DNA from: Sphingomonas_Q fennica_A
GTDB taxonomy: Bacteria; Pseudomonadota; Alphaproteobacteria; Sphingomonadales; Sphingomonadaceae
Reading direction: 5' to 3'
Assembly: GCA_036946415.1 (NCBI GenBank)
Contig: JAQIJD010000009.1
Coordinates: forward strand, 1-64,000
Length of the DNA stretch: 64,000 bases
Shown: positions 18,143-27,509 of the stretch, piece by piece
Numbering within the stretch: the first letter of the stretch is position 1
Layout: each line of letters begins with the position of its first letter
Notes under the pieces: model-generated
What the model saw: the letters and a program-made list of their open reading frames with translations, nothing else
Told to the model about the DNA's origin: nothing
Database searches by the model: none
Position numbers and translations under genes: made by a program

Positions 18143-18493
18143 TTAACGCTCGCCCGGCTGGCGGTTGGCCTCCGCGGGGGTGGCGGGGGCCTCCCCGTAG
18201 CGCGCGAAGAAGGAGCGCGCCGGGGGCGGCGCAAGTTCGGCGGGGGCGGGCGGCGGCACGACCGGATCGGCCGCGACCGGCACGGGGGCGGGCGCCGGGG
18301 CCGCGATCACCGACGCGGGGGCGCGATGCCGGCCGGCCACGGCGCGGCCGACGATATCGAGCAGCGGCCAGCCGTAGCCCCGGCGGGCATCGTCGGCCGA
18401 CTGGAATTCCTGGTAGCGGAAATCGGACTGATCGAGACGATCGAGCAAGTTCTGCGAGTCTGTGCGCACACGTCCCCCCAACGCGACATGCAA
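18143..18493 (-). CDS. BcsR-like small protein, first gene of the cellulose operon
   Basis: 116 residues. The N-terminal part contains LLDRLDQSDFRYQEF followed by WPLLDIV, which resembles the helical, conserved part of E. coli BcsR (a DxxY-type segment followed by WPLL). The rest is a Pro/Ala-rich tail ending in FFARYGEAPATPAEANRQPGER. BcsR binds and stabilises BcsQ in enterobacteria, and its position immediately before bcsQ supports the same role. The start could be the ATG at 18493 or the GTG at 18470. The assignment rests on a short motif and on context. Confidence 0.55.
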   Translation of the reverse strand: MHVALGGRVRTDSQNLLDRLDQSDFRYQEFQSADDARRGYGWPLLDIVGRAVAGRHRAPASVIAAPAPAPVPVAADPVVPPPAPAELAPPPARSFFARYGEAPATPAEANRQPGER

Positions 18494-18690
18494 TACCCCC
18501 GCATGCCATTCGCATCCGTTACTATCTGTTTCGGGATAGCATTAAAAGCCCGTTCAGCTTTCCCGCCGCAGGATTCGCGGTTAACGCGCGCCGGCCATGG
18601 CCAAGACGCGCGACCGACCGAACCAGAATTCGCCTTGCCCGCGCGCAGACAAGCCACACGATCGCCAAGACGCGGCAGCGCCTTCTTCTT

Positions 18691-19878
18691 CTATCGACCG
18701 TCGATCCCGAAGTTCAGGCGGCGGGTGACGTTGCCGTCGATCACCGCCACCGCGAAATAGGCCGCCCCCCACAGGATGCGCCGCCACCAGCCGATCCGGC
18801 CGTGCGCGGCGGCGGTCACCTCGGTGGCGCGGGCGCGTTCCATGGCGATGTAGGCGCGCATGCGCTCGGCAAAGGCCGGGTCGTCGATGCGGACCATGAT
18901 CTCGAGATTGAGGTAGAGGCTGCGCACGTCGAAATTGGCCGAACCGATGTGGACCACGTCGTCGATCACGAACAATTTGGTGTGCAGCTTGGCCGCGGCA
19001 TATTCCCATACGCGCACGCCGCGCTTCAGCAGCACCGCATAGCAATGGCGGGCGGCGGCGATCGTGGCGTTGTTGTCCGATCGGCCGGCGGTCATCACGT
19101 CCGCCTCGCCACCGCGACGCGGGATGTGCGCGATCGTCCGCAGCAGCGCCGGATCGGGGGCGAAATAGGCGGCGATCATCGCCATCCGCCGGCAGCCGCG
19201 CATCTCCTGCCGGATCGTCGCCGCCCACGGGCTGAGCGAACGGGTCGGCCCGCCGAGCAGCCAGCGCACCGCCCCCTTCGTCTCGCTCCACCGCTTCAGC
19301 GCCTGGCGGAGGGCGCGGATGCGCGGGCGCCGGCTCGTCACCCAATGATGCAATGCATCGAAATAGCCGATCATGTGCGCCGCCGCCGGCCCGTCGATCC
19401 TGAGGCCCAGATCGCGCCACGGATCGCCGCGGCCGAAATAATCGTCCTCGATGTTGAACCCGCCGACGATCGCCGCCTTGCCGTCCGCCAGCAGCAGTTT
19501 CTGGTGGTTGCGCAGGAGATAGCGCCTGCCGAAGCGCGGCAGGAAGCGGCAGACGCGGCCGCCGGCATCCGTCAGCGGGCGGAAGAATTCCGCGTCGGCG
19601 TCGCTGCCGAAGCCGTCGACGATCAGCACCACGCGCACGCCGCGCGCGCACGCCGCGATGAGCGCATCGCGCACCTCGCGCCCCGCCCGGTCGTCGCTGT
19701 AGATATAATAGAGCAGCCGGAGGGTTTCGTTCGCCTGCGCGATCACGGCCAGTATCTCGCCCAGCCGCGCCGGCCCGTCGGGCAGCAGGCGCAGGCGGTT
19801 GCCGCCGACCGCGAACACGGGCTCGTCGGCGCGGCCGCCGCCCTCGTCCTCCACGGTTTCGGTCAGTCTCGGCGCCAT
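18691..19878 (-). CDS. Phospholipase D-like protein, cardiolipin synthase type
   Basis: 395 residues with two PLD motifs: HQKLLLADGKAAIVGGFN (near residue 145) and HTKLFVIDDVVHIGSANFD (near 305), both complete HxKxxxxD sites followed by the G/S-x-N element. The N-terminus shows no clear membrane segment of the two-helix ClsA kind, so it resembles ClsB/ClsC-like enzymes that make cardiolipin or other phosphatidyl transfers. A C-terminal hydrophobic stretch (WWRRILWGAAYFAVAVID) may attach it to the membrane. It lies upstream of the cellulose operon with a 197-bp gap and diverges from rpoZ. Confidence 0.85.
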   Translation of the reverse strand: MAPRLTETVEDEGGGRADEPVFAVGGNRLRLLPDGPARLGEILAVIAQANETLRLLYYIYSDDRAGREVRDALIAACARGVRVVLIVDGFGSDADAEFFRPLTDAGGRVCRFLPRFGRRYLLRNHQKLLLADGKAAIVGGFNIEDDYFGRGDPWRDLGLRIDGPAAAHMIGYFDALHHWVTSRRPRIRALRQALKRWSETKGAVRWLLGGPTRSLSPWAATIRQEMRGCRRMAMIAAYFAPDPALLRTIAHIPRRGGEADVMTAGRSDNNATIAAARHCYAVLLKRGVRVWEYAAAKLHTKLFVIDDVVHIGSANFDVRSLYLNLEIMVRIDDPAFAERMRAYIAMERARATEVTAAAHGRIGWWRRILWGAAYFAVAVIDGNVTRRLNFGIDGR

Positions 19879-19995
19879 GACCGATCAAACGCAACAGACG
19901 GCCACCGGCTCCGTTTCATTGACACGGAGCCCGCCCGGCGTTAGGTCCGGCGCCTTCCAGGCCCTTTGTGCTTCATTTTTAAGCGGAGCGTTTTC

Positions 19996-20337
19996 ATGGC
20001 GCGCGTGACCGTCGAGGATTGCGTCGACAAGATTCCCAATCGCTTCGATCTGGTGCTGCTGGCTGCCCAGCGCGCTCGGCAGATCTCCGGCGGGGCCGAG
20101 CTGACGCTCGACCGCGACCGCGACAAGAACCCGGTCGTCGCGCTGCGCGAGATCGCCGAGGAGAATGTCACCCCCGCCGAATTGCAGGAGTCGATCGTCT
20201 CCACGCTGCAGCGCGTGCAGGTGGACGACGACGACGCGCCGGACGAGATCGGCAGCCTCGCCGCCTCGGCCGAGGCGCTGCGCCTCACCGCCGCCGCCCC
20301 GCCGCGCAACCAGAATGCGGGCGCCGATTACGAGTGA
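19996..20337 (+). CDS. rpoZ: RNA polymerase omega subunit
   Basis: 113 residues starting MARVTVEDCVDKIPNRFDLVLLAAQRARQ, the diagnostic omega N-terminus, with the family helix PVVALREIAEENVTPAEL. Omega binds the beta-prime subunit and helps RNA polymerase assemble. Together with beta-prime it forms one ppGpp site in proteobacteria. An in-frame ATG 30 bp earlier exists, but the start at 19996 matches the family. It is followed by rsh after 70 bp, the order usual in alpha- and gammaproteobacteria. Confidence 0.96.
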   Translation: MARVTVEDCVDKIPNRFDLVLLAAQRARQISGGAELTLDRDRDKNPVVALREIAEENVTPAELQESIVSTLQRVQVDDDDAPDEIGSLAASAEALRLTAAAPPRNQNAGADYE

Positions 20338-20344
20338 TCGGGCC

Positions 20345-20372
20345 GCCGGCCGTGCTTAAGTGCGCGGCCGGC
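20345..20372 (+). terminator. GC-rich hairpin after rpoZ
   Basis: An 8-bp perfect inverted repeat GCCGGCCG / CGGCCGGC with a 12-nt loop lies 8 bp after the rpoZ stop. No clear T-run follows, so it may be an attenuating or RNA-stabilising hairpin between rpoZ and rsh rather than a full terminator. Confidence 0.4.
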
Positions 20373-20407
20373 TTGCATATCGCGCGATGCCGCCCCCATG
20401 ATGGGGC

Positions 20408-22507
20408 ATGCTGCGTCAATATGAACTGGTCGATCGCGTCCTCAGCTACGATCCGGATGCAGACGAGGCGCTGCTGAACCGCGCCTACGTCTTCTCGATG
20501 CAGGCCCACGGCAGCCAGAAGCGCGCCAGCGGCGACCCCTATTTCAGCCACCCGATCGAGGTGGCCGGCATCCTCACCGACCTGCGGCTGGACGACGAGA
20601 CGATCGCCACCGCCATCCTCCACGACACGATCGAGGATACGGTCGCCACCTACGAGCAGATCGAGAAGAGCTTCGGCGAACCCGTGGCGCGGCTGGTCGA
20701 CGGCGTCACCAAGCTCTCCAAGATCGAGGCGCAGAGCGAGAGCGAGCGCGCCGCCGAGAATCTCCGCAAGTTCCTGATGGCGATGTCGGACGACATCCGC
20801 GTGCTGCTGGTCAAGCTCGCCGACCGGCTGCACAACATGCGCACCCTCTACCACATCGCCAAGCCCGAGAAGCGCCGCCGCATCGCCCGCGAGACGATGG
20901 ACATCTATGCGCCCCTCGCCGAGCGGATCGGCATGTATGAATTCATGAAGGAGATGCAGACCCTCGCCTTCCGCGAGCTGGAACCCGAGGCCTCGGCGTC
21001 GATCGAGCGGCGGCTGGAGCAATTGCGCGCCGGCGGCGGCGATCAGGTGGCGCGGATCGGATCGGGCCTGAGGCTGCTGATCGGCCGCGCCGGCATCAAC
21101 GCCACGGTCGAGGGGCGCGAGAAGCATCCCTATTCGATCTGGCGCAAGATGGCGCGCCGCCACATCAGTTTCGAGCAATTGTCCGACGTGATGGCCTTCC
21201 GCATCATCGTTGACGATATCGAGCAATGCTATCGCACGCTGGGCCTGCTCCACCAGCGCTGGCCGATGGTGCCGGGCCGCTTCAAGGATTATGTCTCCAC
21301 CCCCAAGGCCAACGGCTATCGCTCGCTCCACACGTCGGTGGTCCATGCCGAACGGCGGATCGAGGTGCAGATCCGCAGCCGTGAGATGCATGCCCAGGCC
21401 GAATATGGCCTTGCCGCCCACTGGGCCTACAAGGCCGGCGCCAAGGGGCCGGAAAGCGAGACGAGCTGGGTCAAGGATCTCGTCGATCTGATCGGCGATG
21501 CCGAAAGCCCGGAGGAGCTGCTCGAATCGACGCGGATGGCGATGTATCAGGATCGCATCTTCGCCTTCACCCCGACCGGCGAGCTGATCCAGCTGCCCAA
21601 GCAGGCGACCGCGATCGACTTCGCCTACGCCGTCCACACCGATCTCGGCGACCAGACGGTGGGGGCCAAGATCAACGGCATGGTCGTGCCGCTGCGCACC
21701 CCCGTCGCCAACGGCGATCAGGTGGAGATCCTCCGTTCCAAGGCGCAGGTGCCGCAGGCCGGATGGATGGCCTTTGCCGTCACCCCCAAGGCGCGCGCGC
21801 GCATCCGCCGTTTCCTGCGCGACAAGGAACGCGGCGACACCATCGCCCTCGGCCGCAAATTCTACGACGAGATCGTGGCGCGCCTGCCCGCCCAGCTGGC
21901 GACGGACGCGCTGGCGCATGCCATCCAGCGGCTGAAGCTGCCCGACGAGGAGCGGCTGATGATCGCGATCGCGCGCCGCACGATCACCGATTCGCAGCTG
22001 ATGGAGGCGCTGATGCCGGGCGCCGGCGCCATCGCCACCCAGCGCGGCCTGGCGGGGCCGGTGCCGGTCGGGCGCGAGGCGATCTCGATGAAGGGGCTGA
22101 CGCCGGGCGTCGCCTTCGAGCTGGCTGCCTGCTGCACGCCGCTGCCCGGCGACCGGATCGTCGGCGTCCGCCGCCCCGATGCCGCGGTCGAGGTGCATAC
22201 GATCGACTGCGGGGAACTGGCCGGCACCGACGAGGCCGAATGGGTCGATCTCGCCTGGGGCGACGGCAGCGACGGCGGCACCGCCCGCCTTTCGGTGATC
22301 GTCCGCAACGAGGCGGGATCGCTCGGCGTGATGGCGGGCATCCTGGGCGCGCACCAGGCCAATATCGTGAACCTCGCGCTGTTCCACCGCGATCGCCAGT
22401 TCCACACCTTCCACCTCTCGGTCGAGGTGCGCGACGTGCAGCACCTCGCCCGCATCCTGGCCGCGCTGCGCGCGGCGGATGCGGTGGCGCGGGCCGAACG
22501 CTTGTAA
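20408..22507 (+). CDS. rsh: Rsh bifunctional (p)ppGpp synthetase/hydrolase
   Basis: 699 residues. Domains in order: HD hydrolase (SHPIEVAGILTDL, then ILHDTIEDT near residue 75), synthetase (DRLHNMR, then VSTPKANGYRSLHTSV near 300), TGS (IFAFTPTGELIQLPKQAT near 385), a helical region and a C-terminal ACT domain (ARLSVIVRNEAGSLGVMAGI). The intact HDxxED motif implies that it can degrade as well as make ppGpp, as expected when a single Rsh carries the stringent response in alphaproteobacteria. It is co-oriented with rpoZ. Confidence 0.95.
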   Translation: MLRQYELVDRVLSYDPDADEALLNRAYVFSMQAHGSQKRASGDPYFSHPIEVAGILTDLRLDDETIATAILHDTIEDTVATYEQIEKSFGEPVARLVDGVTKLSKIEAQSESERAAENLRKFLMAMSDDIRVLLVKLADRLHNMRTLYHIAKPEKRRRIARETMDIYAPLAERIGMYEFMKEMQTLAFRELEPEASASIERRLEQLRAGGGDQVARIGSGLRLLIGRAGINATVEGREKHPYSIWRKMARRHISFEQLSDVMAFRIIVDDIEQCYRTLGLLHQRWPMVPGRFKDYVSTPKANGYRSLHTSVVHAERRIEVQIRSREMHAQAEYGLAAHWAYKAGAKGPESETSWVKDLVDLIGDAESPEELLESTRMAMYQDRIFAFTPTGELIQLPKQATAIDFAYAVHTDLGDQTVGAKINGMVVPLRTPVANGDQVEILRSKAQVPQAGWMAFAVTPKARARIRRFLRDKERGDTIALGRKFYDEIVARLPAQLATDALAHAIQRLKLPDEERLMIAIARRTITDSQLMEALMPGAGAIATQRGLAGPVPVGREAISMKGLTPGVAFELAACCTPLPGDRIVGVRRPDAAVEVHTIDCGELAGTDEAEWVDLAWGDGSDGGTARLSVIVRNEAGSLGVMAGILGAHQANIVNLALFHRDRQFHTFHLSVEVRDVQHLARILAALRAADAVARAERL

Positions 22508-22562
22508 CCATCCGCGCGCCGCTGCGTTCAGAAAGGGACAGAGGCAGCGGGGACAGCGACTT

Positions 22563-23522
22563 ATGGCGGATCGATCGGCGGACCCGCAGGGCCATCACGC
22601 GAGCAGCCCGACCAGGCTGCCCTGGGCGGCGTGGAAGCAGATCGGCTGGCGCGTCTGGGCCAAGATGGGGGACGACAATATCGGATTGCTCGCGGCCGGG
22701 GTCGCCTTCTATGCCTTCCTGTCGATCGTGCCGCTGTTCGGCGCCGTCGTGATGACCTACGGCCTCGTCGCCGATCCCGCCAACGTCGCCCGCCACATGC
22801 AGACGATCATCGAGCTGGTTCCGGCGGATGCGGCGCGGCTGATCTACCAGCAGCTGATCGACGTCACCACCGCCGCCGCGGGCCGCAAGGGCCTCGGCCT
22901 GCTGTTGGCGCTGCTGCTGGCGATCTACGGCGCGATGCGCGCTTCCAGCGCGATCGTGATGGCGCTGAACGTGATCTACGAACAGCACGAACGGCGCAGC
23001 TTCATCCGCACCACGCTGCTGGCCCTCGCGATCACCGTCGGCGCGGTGGCGATCGGCATCACCGGCCTGATCGGCGCCTCGCTGCTGGCGCTGCTCAAGC
23101 CGATCGCGGACTGGCTGGGGCCGGTGGGTGCGGCGCTGACCGCGATCCTGACCTGGTCGATCGCCGCGATCCTCGCCAGCACCGCCATCGCCGCCGCCTA
23201 TCGCTTCGCCCCCGACCGGTCGGATGCACGCTGGCGCTGGCTGAGCTTCGGCTCGGGCCTCGCCACCTTCCTCTGGCTGGTGGCGACGGTGGGCTTCGGT
23301 TTCTACGCCTCGCGCTTCGGCGACTATAACGCCACCTACGGCTCGCTGGGCGCAGTGGTGGTGCTGCTGCTGTGGTTGTGGGTTTCGGCCTATGCGATCC
23401 TGCTGGGCGCGGAGATCAACGCCGAGACCGAGCGCCAGACCGCGGTCGACACGACCACCGGCCACCCCCGCCCGATGGGCCAGCGCGGCGCCACGGTGGC
23501 GGACATGGTGGCACCGGACTGA
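22563..23522 (+). CDS. YihY/BrkB-family inner-membrane protein
   Basis: 319 residues from ATG 22563. About six transmembrane helices are visible, among them GLLAAGVAFYAFLSIVPLFGAVV, GLLLALLLAIYGAMRA and SYGSLGAVVVLLLWLWVSAYAILLGAEIN-like segments (the last begins TYGSLGAVVVLLLWLW). The motif MMGDDNIGLLAAG-like region (KMGDDNIGLLAAG) and the ending LLGAEINAETER are typical of the family once misnamed ribonuclease BN. Its function is unknown, and a role in envelope or transport has been suggested. It follows rsh by 55 bp. Confidence 0.88.
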   Translation: MADRSADPQGHHASSPTRLPWAAWKQIGWRVWAKMGDDNIGLLAAGVAFYAFLSIVPLFGAVVMTYGLVADPANVARHMQTIIELVPADAARLIYQQLIDVTTAAAGRKGLGLLLALLLAIYGAMRASSAIVMALNVIYEQHERRSFIRTTLLALAITVGAVAIGITGLIGASLLALLKPIADWLGPVGAALTAILTWSIAAILASTAIAAAYRFAPDRSDARWRWLSFGSGLATFLWLVATVGFGFYASRFGDYNATYGSLGAVVVLLLWLWVSAYAILLGAEINAETERQTAVDTTTGHPRPMGQRGATVADMVAPD

Positions 23523-23525
23523 GCC

Positions 23526-23729
23526 TCAGGCGCCGTCCGGCCCGCCGTCCACGCGATCGTCCGCCGCCGCCTCCGCCCGCGCGCGATCCTTCCGCCGCCT
23601 GAGGTTCGCCCGCAACGCCGCGGCCAGCCTCTGCTGCCGCTCGGCCTCCTTCGCCGCCCGCTCGTCCGTCATCGCCGCCTCCACCGATCCCGCCGGCAGC
23701 GGGTTGACGAAGGCGCCGCCTTTGTCCAT
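23526..23729 (-). CDS. Small charged protein, conserved type
   Basis: 67 residues: MDKGGAFVNPLPAGSVEAA followed by a lysine/arginine/alanine-rich helix (RAAKEAERQQRLAAALRANLRRRKDRARAE) and an acidic end. The proline-containing N-terminus followed by a basic coiled-coil-like helix looks like short proteins seen in sphingomonads. No function can be given. It converges with the YihY gene, 3 bp away, and lies 40 bp before tRNA-Thr on the opposite strand. Confidence 0.55.
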   Translation of the reverse strand: MDKGGAFVNPLPAGSVEAAMTDERAAKEAERQQRLAAALRANLRRRKDRARAEAAADDRVDGGPDGA

Positions 23730-23769
23730 AGCCGCGCCTCCGTCCGCCGGCCCCGGCCGTTCGTGGCAT

Positions 23770-23848
<79 letters not shown>

Positions 23849-23940
23849 TCAATGACTTAGCTAATTCCCGTTCAGGGGCACGCTTCCCGGACATCACCGG
23901 GGCATCACCCAGCGACCCAGCGTTTTGACCCGTCCTATTA

Positions 23941-24990
23941 GAGCGTTTTCCGGCCGATCTGAGTCGAAGGGGGATTCACAGGGACGCGCTGATCTGCTTC
24001 ACGGTGCTGGCTGGATGAAGGCCGGCATGGATGGGCAAGCCGTTATCGATGGATTTGCGTTCGCGGGCACTGGCCGCGGTTGACGAGGGCATGAGTTGCC
24101 GGGCTGCGGCGGTGCGGTTCGGTGTGGCGGCCGCGACGGTGATCCGGTGGCACGACCAGCGCCGTAGCACGGGCACCTACGCAGCCAGGCCGCAGGGCGG
24201 GGACACGCGGTCGCGGAGGATCGAGGCGCATCGGGAGACGGTGCTGGCGCTGCACGAAGCGCGACGCGACATCACGCTGGATGAGTTGCGTCGCGAACTG
24301 AGCCGGATTGGCGTGACGGTGGCGATCTCGACGCTGCACCGCTTCTTCGTCCGGCACGGCATCACGCGCAAAAAAGACCGGGCACGCGGTCGAGCAGGAT
24401 CGCGCCGACGTCCTGAGCTAGCGGGAGGCCTGGTTCGATGGCCAACTCGACCTCGACCCTGCGCGGCTGGTGTTCATCGACGAAACCTGGACCGCGACCA
24501 ACATGACGCGCAGCCACGGCCGCTGCCGACGGGGCGAGCGGCTTCGGATGGGCTACCCACACGGTCATCGCAAGACGACCACGCTGGTCGCCGGCTTGCG
24601 CATGACCGGCATGGTCGCACCAATGGTGCTCGATGGCCCGATCAACGGTGACTGGTTCGAGGCCTATGTCCGGCAGGTCCTCGTGCCCGATCTCGCATGC
24701 GGCGACGTGGTCATCATGGACAACCTGTCCAGCCACAAGCGCGCCAGCGTCCGCGATCTGATTGAAGCGGCCGGCGCCCGGCTCATGTTCCTCCCGCCCT
24801 ACAGTCCCGACTTCAACCCAATCGAAAAGGCGTTCGCCCGCCTCAAGGCCATGCTGCGCAGGGCCGGCGAGCGGACCGTGTCCGGGCTTTGGTCGCTCAT
24901 CGGCAAGCTGGTCGACCTGTTTCAGCCGCAGGAATGCGCCAACTACTTCAGCTCCTGCGGCTATGAGCCCGGACTGATCGGAATCCGCTC
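23941..24990 (+). mobile_element. IS630-family insertion sequence, 1050 bp, flanked by TA
   Basis: The ends are imperfect inverted repeats: GAGCGTTTTCCGGCC on the left against GAGCGGATTCCGATC read inward from the right. Both are flanked by the TA dinucleotide (23939-23940 and 24991-24992) typical of IS630/Tc1 target duplication. The element sits at the 5' end of dndB. The sequence just left of it does not encode the missing dndB start, so a deletion accompanied or followed the insertion. Confidence 0.8.
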
Positions 24991-25003
24991 TATGTCGCGA
25001 TGA
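24031..25003 (+). pseudogene. IS630 transposase, frameshift plus amber stop
   Basis: The N-terminal half is a helix-turn-helix DNA-binding region (MSCRAAAVRFGVAAATVIRWH, residues about 20-45) ending in TLHRFFVRHGITRKK at an A6 run near 24370, a site where IS630 elements often shift frame. The second frame continues with the DDE domain: LVFIDETWTATNMTRSHG, VVIMDNLSSHKR and FLPPYSPDFNPIEKAFA. Between them, in the second frame, a TAG at 24419 replaces a codon before REAWFDGQLDLDPARLV, so even a programmed frameshift would not give full-length enzyme. The stop at 25001 overlaps the dndB ATG. Confidence 0.85.
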
Positions 25004-25986
25004 TTCCGCTGCGGATGCTCGAGCGGCTGTTCCGGTATGACGAAGAGGAGCTTCCGGTCGCCCTGCGTGCCCAGCGCGACCTGAACAAGACCCGTATCCC
25101 GGCGATCGCCAGATACGTGGCCGACAATCCCGCCGAATACGTGCTGTCCGCCCTGTCGGCGACGATCGACGGCGCGTTCGAGTTCGAGCCGGTCGCCGGG
25201 CAGCGCTCGGTCGGCACACTCGAGATCGACATGCGCGCCACGATCCTGGTCAACGACGGGCAGCACCGTCGCGCCGGGATCATCGAGGCGCTGCGTGACA
25301 GGCCGTCGCTCGGCGATGAAAGTATCGCGGTGACGTTGTTCCCGGACGAGGGACTCACCAGATCGCAGCAGATGTTCGTCGACCTCAACCAGCATGGCGT
25401 GAGGCCCGCTCGCTCACTCCGTCTGTTTTTCGACAGCCGTGACGAGGGCGCTCGGCTCAGCCGCGCGGTGGCCGACGCGATCCCGCTCTTCCGAGAGATG
25501 ACCGACTTCACCAGGTCCAACCTGACGGCTGGTTCGCGCAAGCTCTTCGCGTTCAGCAACCTGCATACGGCCGTGAGCACGCTGGTCGCCGACGCCGGTC
25601 TGACCGCCACCGCCGAGGATCCCGAGCCGGTCGTGGAGTTCTGGAACGAAGTGATCATCAACATGCCCGACTGGACGGCCGCCGGCCGCCGCGAGGTGAC
25701 GCCGGCCGAGCTGCGCCGCGAGACGGTGCATGCCCACGGCATCGCGCTGGAGGCGATCGCCGTCGCCGGCGCGCGTCTGATGATCGAGCGCCCGAGCAGC
25801 TGGCAGGCGGCGCTGGAAGGGCTCCGCGACGTGGACTGGTCGCGGTCGAACACGCCCGTCTGGGAGGGGCGAGCGCTCGTGAACGGGAAGATCAACCGGT
25901 CGCGGGCGAGCGTCCTGCTCACGGCCGAGCTTATTTCTCGTTCCACTCCACCAGAAGTCGATGACGCGGCGCGCGCGACACGCTAG
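25000..25986 (+). CDS. dndB: DndB, phosphorothioation regulator, 5'-truncated
   Basis: 328 residues. It begins MIPLRMLERLFRYDEEELPVALRAQRDLNK, which matches DndB from about residue 20-30 on. Even the in-frame codons before the ATG (TATGTCGCG, YVA) fit the family, so the IS630 cut off the true N-terminus. The DGQHR motif (NDGQHRRAGI, near residue 84) is intact, followed by RSQQMFVDLNQHGVRPARSL. DndB binds its own promoter region as a repressor in several dnd systems and has DGQHR-linked ATPase activity. Expression now probably depends on the IS or on read-through from it. Confidence 0.88.
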   Translation: MIPLRMLERLFRYDEEELPVALRAQRDLNKTRIPAIARYVADNPAEYVLSALSATIDGAFEFEPVAGQRSVGTLEIDMRATILVNDGQHRRAGIIEALRDRPSLGDESIAVTLFPDEGLTRSQQMFVDLNQHGVRPARSLRLFFDSRDEGARLSRAVADAIPLFREMTDFTRSNLTAGSRKLFAFSNLHTAVSTLVADAGLTATAEDPEPVVEFWNEVIINMPDWTAAGRREVTPAELRRETVHAHGIALEAIAVAGARLMIERPSSWQAALEGLRDVDWSRSNTPVWEGRALVNGKINRSRASVLLTAELISRSTPPEVDDAARATR

Positions 25987-26012
25987 GATTCGGAATCAGA
26001 TGGGTGGGAAAA

Positions 26013-27509
26013 ATGGGAAAAGCCGTATTGGATGATGGAGTTGCGCGGTTGAAGCGCATCCATGACGATGTTCGCGAGATCTACCTCAGCGACAACCGTC
26101 CCTGGGTCGTCGGATATTCTGGCGGTAAGGACTCCACCACCGCATTGCAGTTGATCTGGGCGGCGATTTCCGCGCTGCCGGAAGAACAACGCACCAAGAA
26201 GATCTACGTGATCTCGTCGGACACGCTGGTGGAGACACCGGTAGTCTCCCACTACATCGACGTGTCGCTCGAACGCATCGCGAAGGCGGCCGTGGAACAG
26301 GCCATGCCGATCGAGACCCACAAGGTGGTGCCCGAGGTCGACAAGAGCTTCTGGGTGAACCTCATCGGTCGCGGATACCCGGCGCCGTCGCGCCGGTTCC
26401 GCTGGTGCACCGAACGCCTGAAGATCGAGCCGGCGAACGACTTCATCCGGAGCCGCGTCGCGGAGTTCGGCGAGGTCGTGATGGTGCTTGGCGTCCGCCG
26501 TCAGGAATCGGCCACGCGCGCGCAGGTCATGTCTCTCCACAAGATCGAAGGCTCGCGGCTTTCCCGGCATTCGTCGCTGCTGAACGCCTTCGTCTACGCG
26601 CCGATCGCCGAGTTCTCGACCGACGACGTCTGGACCTACTTGCTCCAGAACCAGTCGCCCTGGGGCAATGACAACCGCGACCTCGTCGCGATGTATCGCA
26701 ACGCCGCGTCGGGCGAATGCCCGCTGGTGGTCGACACCTCGACACCCTCGTGCGGCAACTCGCGGTTCGGCTGCTGGGTCTGCACCGTCGTCGAACGCGA
26801 CAAGGCAATGGAGGCGATGATCGATTCCGGCGAAGAGTGGCTCACCCCGCTGCTCGACTACCGCGACAAGCTGGCGGCCACGCAGGATCCGGCGAAGAAG
26901 CTAAAGTATCGGGACTACCGGCGGCGGACCGGGAAAGTGTCCTTCATCGGCGAGACCGACCGAGTGATGCCGGGGCCTTACACGATGGACTTCCGCCGCG
27001 AGCTGCTGCGTGGCCTGCTCGAGACGCAGCGCCAAGTCGCCGACGAGGCGCCGGCCGGCGAAGCGCCGATCCTTATCCACGAGGCGGAGCTGCACGAGAT
27101 CCGGCGCCTGTGGCGAACCGAGAACGGCGACTGGCCGGACTCGGTGCCGCGCATCGTCCGCGACACCCTCGGCAAGGACAAGGGCTTCGTCGAACCCGAT
27201 TGGGTATCCGAAGACGCCGTCGCGTTCACCGCCGACGACGGCGAGTTGCTCAACGCGATCTGCGAGGAGAACGACGTGCCGACAGAGCTGGTCATGCGCC
27301 TCCTCGACATCGAGCGCGCGTCCCATGGCCTGAAGCGCCGGCACGCCGTGCACACCCGCATCGAGGACGCGTTCAAGCAGGAGTGGCGCGACCTCGACGT
27401 CCTGGTGACGGAGCGCCGCGTGTCCCTCGATATGCCCGAAGCGGCCAACCTCAACGAACTCGACGAGGAAATTGAGCTGCCCTTCGACGGCGAGGAGGAC
27501 GCGCAATGA
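26013..27509 (+). CDS. dndC: DndC, PAPS-reductase-like sulfurtransferase of DNA phosphorothioation
   Basis: 498 residues from ATG 26013 (a GTG at 26004 is possible). The PP-loop VGYSGGKDSTTALQL lies at about residues 34-48, followed by SDTLVETPVV. The iron-sulfur cysteines appear in the motif RFRWCTERLK and in CGNSRFGCWVCTVVERDK near residue 245. DndC hydrolyses ATP, carries a 4Fe-4S cluster and helps place sulfur on the DNA backbone together with DndD and DndE. Its stop overlaps the dndD start (ATGA). The sequence is intact. Confidence 0.95.
   Translation: MGKAVLDDGVARLKRIHDDVREIYLSDNRPWVVGYSGGKDSTTALQLIWAAISALPEEQRTKKIYVISSDTLVETPVVSHYIDVSLERIAKAAVEQAMPIETHKVVPEVDKSFWVNLIGRGYPAPSRRFRWCTERLKIEPANDFIRSRVAEFGEVVMVLGVRRQESATRAQVMSLHKIEGSRLSRHSSLLNAFVYAPIAEFSTDDVWTYLLQNQSPWGNDNRDLVAMYRNAASGECPLVVDTSTPSCGNSRFGCWVCTVVERDKAMEAMIDSGEEWLTPLLDYRDKLAATQDPAKKLKYRDYRRRTGKVSFIGETDRVMPGPYTMDFRRELLRGLLETQRQVADEAPAGEAPILIHEAELHEIRRLWRTENGDWPDSVPRIVRDTLGKDKGFVEPDWVSEDAVAFTADDGELLNAICEENDVPTELVMRLLDIERASHGLKRRHAVHTRIEDAFKQEWRDLDVLVTERRVSLDMPEAANLNELDEEIELPFDGEEDAQ

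Noticed and set aside
19966..19995. Longer rpoZ start (MCFIFKRSVF...)
   Set aside because: The omega family begins MARVTVEDC; the extra residues have no homologous counterpart and overlap the probable promoter region.
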